A stretch of DNA of 38,222 bases from Bradyrhizobium sp. NAS80.1 (GTDB taxonomy: Bacteria; Pseudomonadota; Alphaproteobacteria; Rhizobiales; Xanthobacteraceae). Within the stretch, counting starts at the first letter, position 1. Each line of letters opens with the position of its first letter. The notes under the pieces are model-generated. The model was not told the DNA's origin. It was given only the letters and a program-made list of their open reading frames with translations, and did no database searches. The stretch spans positions 1 to 38,222 of the forward strand of contig NZ_LGHL01000118.1 of the NCBI RefSeq assembly GCF_001908205.1, written 5' to 3'. Of this stretch, positions 1 to 6,269 are shown piece after piece. A program made the translations under genes and the position numbers.

Positions 1-102
1 CGCCAAGTCGCGGATCACCCGAAGCGGGTGGTCGACGCGAACCCGAGCCTCCAGGTCTACATAACTGAAAAGCGAGCCGGACCGTTCGTCACTCCCACGC
101 AT
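1..102 (-). CDS. IS5/IS1182-type transposase, N-terminal fragment (runs off the window)
   Basis: The first 34 codons of a DDE transposase are present, starting at ATG 102-100 and running off the left edge. The protein begins MRGSDERSGSLFSYVDLEAR, the typical opening of transposases with the DUF772-type N-terminal domain found in many rhizobial IS5/IS1182 elements. The catalytic DDE domain would lie outside the window, so activity cannot be judged. The gene points away from the chromosomal gene at 179-709. Confidence 0.8.
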   Translation of the reverse strand, partial: MRGSDERSGSLFSYVDLEARVRVDHPLRVIRDLA

Positions 103-182
103 CGCGCCCCCTAGTTAAATCCTGATCCTAGAGAATCACGACACGAAACGCTTCGCTACCGACTTCTTCAACAGCCTGCTAG
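1..182 (-). mobile_element. Terminal part of an IS5-like insertion sequence
   Basis: The window opens inside a transposable element whose transposase reads leftwards off the edge. Between the transposase start codon at 102 and the next gene lies a short non-coding end. It finishes in a stretch (about 161-178) resembling the end sequence of many IS5/IS1182 elements (key part TTCAACAGCCTG). A CTAG follows at 179-182, which fits the YTAR target preference of the IS5 group. The other end of the element lies outside the window, so neither the inverted repeat nor the target duplication can be confirmed. Confidence 0.6.
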
Positions 183-709
183 CTGCGGTAGTAGCGCCAC
201 ATCCTCAGGAACGTGCGATGGATGATGTCCGGCGGCTGATCGAACGGCTCGACATTGATCCGTACCATGTTGGTGTGGCTCATCCGCCAGGGCAGGCGCA
301 TCAGCCAGCGCCAGGGAGGCTGCTTGCGCCAATCGGCCACCAGCGCGCTGGTGAGGGGCGCATTGAGCACGATCTGAAGCTCGTGCACCGTCATGGCGCG
401 TTCGGCGATCTCGACGAGATCGATGCGCTCGATGGCTCGCCACCGGATCAGGCCGAAGGCCTGGATGAAGACGCCGTATTGGTTCGCGCCGATGGTGGGT
501 CGGCCGGTCTCGAGCAGCGGAATGTTGTAGTAGGTGAAACCGGCCGCAAGCGCTGCGAGCGCAAGCCAGTAGAGCGCGCCGGTGACAAGGGCAGCGGTGC
601 AGAAGACCGCAGCGAGGGCCGCCGTGACATAGACGGGGAAATAGGTGTCGTCGCGGCTATAGGCGACCGAGTAGCCACCGACGTGCCCATCGTCCAGGGT
701 TGCGATCAT
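179..709 (-). CDS. Conserved hypothetical protein with two membrane segments
   Basis: This is a 176-residue protein I cannot assign a function. Residues about 27-61 form a long hydrophobic stretch, rich in Ala, Leu and Val, that reads as a helical hairpin of two membrane spans. After it comes a soluble C-terminal part of about 110 residues containing IRWRAIERIDLVEI and several Trp/Arg-rich segments. This layout is like small bacterial PH-domain-type membrane proteins, but that is only a resemblance. It lies downstream of rpmG, separated by the rpmG terminator, so it probably has its own promoter. Its TAG stop (181-179) lies inside the CTAG next to the insertion sequence. If CTAG is the duplicated target, the insertion happened at the stop codon and left the protein unchanged. 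Confidence 0.7.
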   Translation of the reverse strand: MIATLDDGHVGGYSVAYSRDDTYFPVYVTAALAAVFCTAALVTGALYWLALAALAAGFTYYNIPLLETGRPTIGANQYGVFIQAFGLIRWRAIERIDLVEIAERAMTVHELQIVLNAPLTSALVADWRKQPPWRWLMRLPWRMSHTNMVRINVEPFDQPPDIIHRTFLRMWRYYRS

Positions 710-735
710 GGACGGCAGGCTACGACCATCGGCCG

Positions 736-764
736 TAAATAAAAACGGGGCCTCAAGGGCCCCG
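736..764 (-). terminator. Rho-independent terminator of rpmG
   Basis: On the minus strand a perfect 7-bp GC stem (764-758 with 752-746, arms CGGGGCC/GGCCCCG) with a 5-nt loop is followed by TTTTTATTTA (745-736). It sits 25 nt past the rpmG stop codon. Confidence 0.9.
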
Positions 765-789
765 CCTAAGTCGCTAGCGTCCCGCGATC

Positions 790-957
790 TTACTTGATCT
801 TGGCTTCGCGGAATTCGACGTGCTTGCGCGCGACCGGATCGTACTTCTTCTTGACCAGCTTGTCGGTCATGGTGCGCGAATTCTTCTTGGCGACGTAATA
901 GAAGCCGGTGTCAGCCGAGGACACGAGCTTGACCTTGATGGTGACCGCTTTGGCCAT
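790..957 (-). CDS. rpmG: 50S ribosomal protein L33
   Basis: This is the 55-residue ribosomal protein L33 of the large subunit, located near the exit-site tRNA region. The protein starts MAKAVTIKVKLVSSADTGFY and ends VARKHVEFREAKIK, the usual alphaproteobacterial form. It has no CxxC zinc pairs, so it is the zinc-independent (C-minus) type. The length matches the family exactly. The gene stands alone between two terminator hairpins, so it is probably a single-gene transcript. GAGGTT upstream of ATG 957-955 is a plausible ribosome binding site. Confidence 0.97.
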   Translation of the reverse strand: MAKAVTIKVKLVSSADTGFYYVAKKNSRTMTDKLVKKKYDPVARKHVEFREAKIK

Positions 958-1051
958 GTTCTGAACCTCAGAAATGAAGGGAATCTGGAGCCGGCCAAAC
1001 GGCCCGCGTTGGCCGGCAACCTAGCCAGAAACCGCCTGATGTCAAGGTTTC

Positions 1052-1138
1052 GGAGCGTTTTCCAGCGAAGTGGGGACCGGTTCGCGTAAAGAAAACGCGT
1101 CAAAAACAAGAACCTAGAGCCCCGACGAAGGCTCTAGG
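1052..1138. repeat. Rhizobial-type palindromic intergenic repeat, also usable as a terminator
   Basis: Two nested palindromes lie side by side. GCGTTTTC (1055-1062) pairs with GAAAACGC (1091-1098). CCTAGAGCC (1113-1121) pairs perfectly with GGCTCTAGG (1130-1138). The wording, including ACCGGTTCGCGT and AACGCGTCAAAAACAAG, matches what I remember of a dispersed intergenic repeat in Bradyrhizobium and Rhizobium. On the minus strand the second hairpin follows the monooxygenase stop (1165) and is itself followed by TTCTTGTTTTTGACGCG, so it can serve as that gene's terminator. Confidence 0.65.
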
Positions 1139-1164
1139 CCTGGAAACCACTCAAATCGGGCCCA

Positions 1165-2490
1165 TTACGCCTCGAAAAACCGGTTTTTCGGCCGCGGCAG
1201 GCCCAGATTCTCCCTCAAAGTGGCCCCTTCATACTCTTTCCGGAAAATCCCGCGCTTTTGCAGCTCCGGGACGACCTTGTCGACGAAGTCGTCGAGGCCG
1301 GCGGGCAGGAACGGGAACATGATGTTGAAGCCGTCGGAGCCGCGTCCGACCAGCCATTCCTCCATCTGATCGGCGATAGTCTTGGCCGTGCCGACGAAGG
1401 ACAACCCGCCATAGCCGCCGACGCGCTGGGCGAGCTGGCGAACCGTCAGCTTGTCGCGCTTGGCGAGGTCGATCATGCGCTGCCGGCCGCTCTTGCTGGC
1501 GTTGGTCTCCGGAATCTCTGGCAGTTGACCATCAGGATCGAAGCCTGAGGCATCGGTGCCGAGGATCACCGAGAGCGAGGCGATGGCGCTGTCGTAATGC
1601 ACGCGGCTGTCGAGCAGAGCGCGCTTCTCCTTGGCCTCGTCGACGCTGTCGCCGACCACGACGAAGGCGCCGGGAAGGATCTTGAGGTGCTCGGGATTGC
1701 GGCCGACCTTCTCCATGCGGCCCTTGATGTCGGCATAGAGCTTCTGTCCGTCGGCGAGGCTGCCACCGCCGGTGAACACGGCTTCCGCGGTCTCAGCGGC
1801 GAGCTGCTTGCCGTCTTCCGATGCGCCGGCCTGCACGATCACCGGCCAACCCTGCACGGGGCGAGCGATGTTGAGGGGGCCGCGTACCTTCAGATATTTG
1901 CCGTTGTGATCGAGCACATGCATCTTCGACGGCTCTAAGAACAGGCCTTCCTCGACGTCGCGCACGAAAGCGTCGTCCGCGAAGGAATCCCAGAGACCGG
2001 TGACCACGTCGTAGAATTCGCGGGCGCGCTTGTAGCGCTCGGCGTGCTCCATGTGATCGTCGAGGCCGAAATTCAGCGCAGCGTCCGGGTTCGATGTGGT
2101 GACGATGTTCCAGCCCGCGCGGCCGCCGCTGAGATGGTCGAGCGAGGCGAAGCGCCGCGCAACATGGTAGGGCTCATCGAAGGTGGTCGAGCCCGTTGCG
2201 ATCAAACCAATCCGCTCGGTGACGGCGGAGAGCGCCGAGAGCAGTGTGAACGGCTCGAACGACGTCACCGTGTGGCTGCGCTTGAGCGCGTTGATCGGCA
2301 TGTTCAGCACGGCGAGGTGATCGGCCATGAAGAAGGCGTCGAACTTGCCGGCCTCGAGCTTCCTGATCAGCGTCTTGATGTGACCGAAATTGAAATTGGC
2401 GTCCGGCCAGGCTCCCGGATAGCGCCAGGCGCCGGTGTGGATGCTGATCGGGCGCATGAACGCGCCAAGCTTGAGTTGCCGTTGTGCCAT
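1165..2490 (-). CDS. LLM-class flavin-dependent monooxygenase, NtaA/SnaA/DmoA type
   Basis: This 441-residue luciferase-like monooxygenase belongs to the NtaA/SnaA/SoxA/DmoA branch. These enzymes use FMNH2, supplied by a separate flavin reductase, to oxidise sulfur compounds, aminopolycarboxylates or similar small substrates. Visible family marks are the opening LKLGAFMRPISIHTGAWRYP, FMADHLAV near residue 55, SGGRAGWNIVTT near 125, and PVIVQAGASEDGK near 215 in the FMN-binding barrel. The length is normal for the family. No flavin reductase or transporter lies beside it, so the substrate is unknown. A hairpin at 1113-1138 ends the transcript. Calling it NtaA would go beyond the evidence. Confidence 0.9.
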   Translation of the reverse strand: MAQRQLKLGAFMRPISIHTGAWRYPGAWPDANFNFGHIKTLIRKLEAGKFDAFFMADHLAVLNMPINALKRSHTVTSFEPFTLLSALSAVTERIGLIATGSTTFDEPYHVARRFASLDHLSGGRAGWNIVTTSNPDAALNFGLDDHMEHAERYKRAREFYDVVTGLWDSFADDAFVRDVEEGLFLEPSKMHVLDHNGKYLKVRGPLNIARPVQGWPVIVQAGASEDGKQLAAETAEAVFTGGGSLADGQKLYADIKGRMEKVGRNPEHLKILPGAFVVVGDSVDEAKEKRALLDSRVHYDSAIASLSVILGTDASGFDPDGQLPEIPETNASKSGRQRMIDLAKRDKLTVRQLAQRVGGYGGLSFVGTAKTIADQMEEWLVGRGSDGFNIMFPFLPAGLDDFVDKVVPELQKRGIFRKEYEGATLRENLGLPRPKNRFFEA

Positions 2491-2605
2491 CGCCCGTATC
2501 CGTTCTGGGTGTCGTTGGGGGAAGACATAGGCATGCCGCGGAACTCCGCCATCGGGAGGCGCGGGAAGATTATTTTGTTTTTCGATGCGCTCTCAGCACG
2601 TTCGC

Positions 2606-2709
2606 GTCATTCCGGGGCGCCGCGTCAGCGGCGAACCCGGAATCCATTAGGCAGCGGGGATTGCGGGATCATGGATTCCGGGCTCGCGCTGCGCGCGCCC
2701 CGGAATGAC
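2606..2709. repeat. Dispersed long palindrome, copy 1 (GTCATTCCGGGGCGC ends)
   Basis: This is a 104-bp near-palindrome. The outer arms GTCATTCCGGGGCGC (from 2606) and GCGCCCCGGAATGAC (to 2709) are perfect complements. Inner arms CGAACCCGGAATCCAT and ATGGATTCCGGGCTCG are nearly complementary. A shorter copy lies at 19439-19519. It ends 3 nt before the Nudix stop codon, between that gene and the monooxygenase, so it could form a hairpin in the end of the Nudix transcript. Confidence 0.85.
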
Positions 2710-2712
2710 AAG

Positions 2713-3465
2713 TCAGCTCAAGATATCCTTCTGCATCTTGCCACCGTAGAAGTGGAAGAACGGCACCGGCGCATCGTGGCGCAGCGGGCCGGTGGCAAGG
2801 CGCGTGTCGAGCTCGTTGAGCACGTTCCGCGTCATCGGATGCAGGTCCGCAAGCGGCTTCGAGCCGAGCTCGACCCAGACCAGTTCGACGAGCTCGGCAT
2901 CGGCATGAATCACGCCCTCGACGCGATGGGTGATCGCGGAGGCGTCCGCCGTGAAGAAGCGCGTGTCGAAGCGCTTGACGCGGCCGGGCGGAGTGATCGC
3001 GCGTGCGATCAGGAACAGGCTTGAGGGATCGGGCAGGAGGCCCGCATCCGCGAACGGCTTCCAGGCGCCCTCGAGCCTGGCCACCTTGCCTTCGGCCTTG
3101 CGTCCGAGACAGAGGCCGGTCTCCTCGCAGGCCTCGCGGATCGCGGCAATGGCAAGCGACTTCGCGCGCGAAGCCGGGGTCTTCGGGCTACCCTTGGCGA
3201 GATTGGTTTCCAGCTCGGAGGTGATGGGAGCTGCGACCGGAACGCGATAGTCGTCCTTGTCGACGCGGCCGCCGGGGAAGACGAACTTTCCGGGCATGAA
3301 CACGACCTTGTCGTGGCGCTTGCCGACCAGCACCTTTGGAGTAGTGCCGCTGCGATCGACCAGGATCAGGGTCGCCGCATCCCGGGGGCGGAAATAGGGA
3401 TGGTGATCGGCTTCCTTCTCCTCGTGAACCCTGGCCTTCTCCGCTGTCTGCACCGTATCCGTCAT
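2713..3465 (-). CDS. Nudix hydrolase, NUDT19-like
   Basis: This 250-residue Nudix hydrolase has FPGGRVDKDD near residues 62-71 and REACEETGL near 111, the two halves of a Nudix box. About 40 residues separate them instead of the usual dozen. A long insertion inside the box is known for NUDT19-like hydrolases that cleave acyl-CoA diphosphates, so a CoA derivative is a possible substrate; this is inference. It is the last gene of the topA-rnr-DUF983 block, 32 nt after DUF983. ATG 3465-3463 is preferred because GGGTGAGG lies just upstream. An in-frame TTG at 3477 would add four residues. The stop codon abuts the palindromic repeat at 2606-2709. Confidence 0.88.
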   Translation of the reverse strand: MTDTVQTAEKARVHEEKEADHHPYFRPRDAATLILVDRSGTTPKVLVGKRHDKVVFMPGKFVFPGGRVDKDDYRVPVAAPITSELETNLAKGSPKTPASRAKSLAIAAIREACEETGLCLGRKAEGKVARLEGAWKPFADAGLLPDPSSLFLIARAITPPGRVKRFDTRFFTADASAITHRVEGVIHADAELVELVWVELGSKPLADLHPMTRNVLNELDTRLATGPLRHDAPVPFFHFYGGKMQKDILS

Positions 3466-3497
3466 GTCCTCACCCAAACTGTTCTTGCTTATTTTGC

Positions 3498-3929
3498 TTA
3501 CACAGGCGGAATACCATCCGGAGGGTTCTCGTCAAACCCGTGCATGCGCAGAGCCCATTGCAATCCGACCACGGCTCCTTTCACCGGCTGCAACAGCGCC
3601 AGCGAGGCGAAGAAGGTGAAGGGCAGATAGGCCGCAAAGGTGAGCCAGACCGGTGTCGAATAGTTGGTCTCGATCCAGAGGATGGTCGGGACCACGATGT
3701 GACCGACGATGACGATCACGAGATAGGCGGGCAAATCGTCGGCGCGATGCGGCGTGAAGTCCAGGCCGCACTTCGAGCAATTGTCCGCCGTCTTCAGGAA
3801 GGTGCGGAACAGCTTGCCCTCGCCGCAGCGCGGGCAGCGCCCGCGAAAGCCGCGCTTCATCGCGCTCCAGAGATCGCGCTTCTCGACGAGGCCGGTCTCG
3901 CGCGTCCAGATTTTTGGGGTGGTGCTCAT
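3498..3929 (-). CDS. DUF983 zinc-ribbon membrane protein
   Basis: This 143-residue DUF983 protein has CPRCG near residue 32 and CSKCG near residue 51, a four-cysteine zinc ribbon. Two hydrophobic spans follow (about 67-87 and 94-114), so the ribbon faces one side of the inner membrane. The function of the family is unknown. The start at ATG 3929 is chosen because it overlaps the rnr stop codon as ATGA (3929-3926), implying translational coupling. An upstream in-frame ATG at 3938 would add three residues. The constant pairing with an exoribonuclease gene is suggestive, but no role can be claimed. Confidence 0.88.
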   Translation of the reverse strand: MSTTPKIWTRETGLVEKRDLWSAMKRGFRGRCPRCGEGKLFRTFLKTADNCSKCGLDFTPHRADDLPAYLVIVIVGHIVVPTILWIETNYSTPVWLTFAAYLPFTFFASLALLQPVKGAVVGLQWALRMHGFDENPPDGIPPV

Positions 3930-6262
3930 TGTGACCATGCCTTGCCCTTCTTGCCCTTCTTCGCCTTGCCGGACTTCTTCTGCTTCTCCGGCCTGCGCTT
4001 CTTCTGTTTCGGGCTGCGTCCGGGATTCGCCTTGGACGATTTGCGCAGTGGGCGGAATTGTCTGCGCTCCCGGGGTGCGGTCTCGCCGGCCGACGGCAGC
4101 AGCTCGAAGCGCAACGCGCCGGCTATCGGGGCTGCTTCTATCAGACGGACGTCGACCACGTCACCCAGCTGATGCATGGTGCCGCTGCGCGTGCCGACCA
4201 GCGCATGGCGGCTCTCGTCATAGTTGAAATATTCCGTGCCGAGGGATCGGATCGGGATCAAGCCGTCGGCTCCGGTCTCGCTCAACTTGACGAACAGGCC
4301 GGCGCGCGTGACGCCGGAGACACGGCCCTGGAAACTCGCGCCGATGCGGTCGGCGAGATGATGGGCGATCAGGCGGTCGACAGTCTCGCGCTCGGCCTTC
4401 ATCGCGCGCCGCTCGGTCAGCGAAATATGCGCGGCGACCTCGCCAAGGCTCTCCGGCGTCTCGCTGTCGGGCAGCGCGCCTTCGCCAAGGCCAAGCGCGC
4501 GGACCAGCGCGCGATGCACGATGAGGTCGGCATAGCGACGGATCGGCGAGGTGAAATGCGCGTAGCGGCGCAGGTTCAGGCCGAAGTGCCCGTAGTTCTC
4601 CGAGGAGTATTCGGCCTGCGCCTGGGCGCGCAGCACCACCTCGCTCACGAGCGGGTAATAGTCATGGCCCTCGAGCTGGGCCAGCACGCGGTTGAACAGC
4701 GTCGGGCGCAGCGCGCCGGTTTTCGCGAAGGGGACGTCCAGCGTCTCCAGAAACTCCGAGAGCGCGTGGACCTTCTCCAGCGTCGGCTCGTCATGCACGC
4801 GGTAGATCAGCGGGAGCGATTTCTTCTCCAGCATTTCCGCTGCCGCGACATTAGCGAGGATCATGAACTCCTCGATCAGCTTGTGCGCATCGAGTCTGTC
4901 AGGCACGACGACGCGATCGACCGTGCCGTCGCTCTTCAAGAGGATCTTGCGCTCGGGCAGATCGAGATTGAGTGGATCGCGCTCGTCTCTCGCACGCTTG
5001 ACGCACGCATAGGCGGCATAGAGCGGCTTGAGGATCGGATCGAGCAGGGGGCCGGTGGTGTCGTCCGGCCTTTCGTCGATCGCGGCCTGTGCCTGCGCGT
5101 AGTTCAGCTTGGCTGCCGAGCGCATCAGGATGCGGTGGAACGTGTGCGAGCGCTTGCGTCCATCAGGACCGATCACCATGCGGACCGCGAGCGCGCCGCG
5201 CGGCTCTCCCGGCACCAGCGAACAGAGATTGTTCGAGATGCGCTCGGGCAGCATCGGCACGACGCGGTCGGGGAAATAGACGGAGTTGCCGCGATCGAGC
5301 GCGTCGCGGTCGAGCGCGGTGCCCGGTCGCACGTAGAAGCTGACATCCGCAATGGCGACGTTGACGATGAAGCCGCCCTTGTTGTTCGGATCATCATCAG
5401 CCTGCGCATGGACCGCGTCGTCGTGATCTTTGGCGTCGGGCGGATCGATGGTGACGAGCGGGACGTCGCGCCAATCCTCGCGCCCCTTCAGGTTGGCCGG
5501 CTCTGCCGCCTCCGCCTCGCGCTCCGCCGCGGGCGAGAATTGCAGTGGGATCTCGTGGGCGTAGATCGCGATCAGGCTGATCGCCTTCTCCGACTTGACC
5601 GAGCCGAGCTTCTCCTTGACCCGGCCCGAGGCGAGGCCAAAGCCGCGCGAGCGGACGATGTCGACGCTGACGAGATCGCCGTCCTGCGCGCCTGATGTGT
5701 CGGTCCTGGCGATGTTGAGCTCGCGGTCGGCGAACTTCTTGTCGACGGGGACAAGGCGGCCGCCGCCCTCGGGAAGGCTGCGGAAGACGCCGAGGATGCG
5801 GCTCTTCGCCTTGTCGATGATCTTGATGACTCTTCCGCGATAGGCCGGGCCTTCGGTCTCGTCGGTGCGCTCGATGCGCAGCAGCGCACGGTCGCCGACG
5901 CCGGCGGCGGTGCCAGGCTTGGCCCGGCGCGGCATCTCAATGAGGATCTTCGGCGGCTCACCGCTCTCGACCTCGTCCCATTCGGCGGGGGAGGCGATCA
6001 ATTCGCCATCGCTGTCGCGGCCGGTGATGTCGGCGAGCAGCGTGGGCGGCAGGCTCTCCGGCTCCGAAACCTTGTGACGTTTTTTCTTGATGATTCCGTC
6101 GTCGGCGAGCTCGCGCAGGATGCGCTTGAGCTCGACGCGATCGGCGTTCTTCAGGCCGAACTCGCGCGCAATTTCGCGGGTTCCGGCCTTTCCATGATTT
6201 GCCTTGATGAAGGCGACGATGGCATTCCGGTCGGGAAAGCCACGGTCATTCTTGCGTTTCAC
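3926..6262 (-). CDS. rnr: Ribonuclease R
   Basis: This 778-residue 3'-to-5' exoribonuclease of the RNB family degrades structured RNA and acts in rRNA and mRNA turnover. An N-terminal winged-helix region (about 1-65) is followed by cold-shock-type OB folds. The RNB catalytic domain contains DPPDAKDHDDAVHA near 272, whose Asp residues bind magnesium. An S1 domain lies near 645-725 (GRVSGVTRAGLFVKLSETGA), followed by a Lys/Arg-rich tail from about 735. The start is GTG 6262-6260, preceded by AGAGG 4-8 nt upstream; that site overlaps the topA stop region, only 7 nt away. The stop overlaps the DUF983 start. The gene is therefore the middle of a tightly coupled topA-rnr-DUF983 unit. Confidence 0.97.
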   Translation of the reverse strand: MKRKNDRGFPDRNAIVAFIKANHGKAGTREIAREFGLKNADRVELKRILRELADDGIIKKKRHKVSEPESLPPTLLADITGRDSDGELIASPAEWDEVESGEPPKILIEMPRRAKPGTAAGVGDRALLRIERTDETEGPAYRGRVIKIIDKAKSRILGVFRSLPEGGGRLVPVDKKFADRELNIARTDTSGAQDGDLVSVDIVRSRGFGLASGRVKEKLGSVKSEKAISLIAIYAHEIPLQFSPAAEREAEAAEPANLKGREDWRDVPLVTIDPPDAKDHDDAVHAQADDDPNNKGGFIVNVAIADVSFYVRPGTALDRDALDRGNSVYFPDRVVPMLPERISNNLCSLVPGEPRGALAVRMVIGPDGRKRSHTFHRILMRSAAKLNYAQAQAAIDERPDDTTGPLLDPILKPLYAAYACVKRARDERDPLNLDLPERKILLKSDGTVDRVVVPDRLDAHKLIEEFMILANVAAAEMLEKKSLPLIYRVHDEPTLEKVHALSEFLETLDVPFAKTGALRPTLFNRVLAQLEGHDYYPLVSEVVLRAQAQAEYSSENYGHFGLNLRRYAHFTSPIRRYADLIVHRALVRALGLGEGALPDSETPESLGEVAAHISLTERRAMKAERETVDRLIAHHLADRIGASFQGRVSGVTRAGLFVKLSETGADGLIPIRSLGTEYFNYDESRHALVGTRSGTMHQLGDVVDVRLIEAAPIAGALRFELLPSAGETAPRERRQFRPLRKSSKANPGRSPKQKKRRPEKQKKSGKAKKGKKGKAWSQ

Positions 6263-6269
6263 TTAACCT

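Noticed and set aside
2484..2708. Short plus-strand frame running through the palindromic repeat
   Set aside because: Formed by the repeat itself (SFRGAASAANPES...), a common false gene call in such elements.
2044..3024. A 326-codon plus-strand open frame crossing the monooxygenase and Nudix genes
   Set aside because: It runs antisense through two genes and through the palindromic repeat; no protein features.
4058..5695. A 545-codon plus-strand open frame opposite rnr
   Set aside because: Antisense shadow of RNase R in high-GC DNA. The translation is Arg/Leu/Gln-rich with no family feature.
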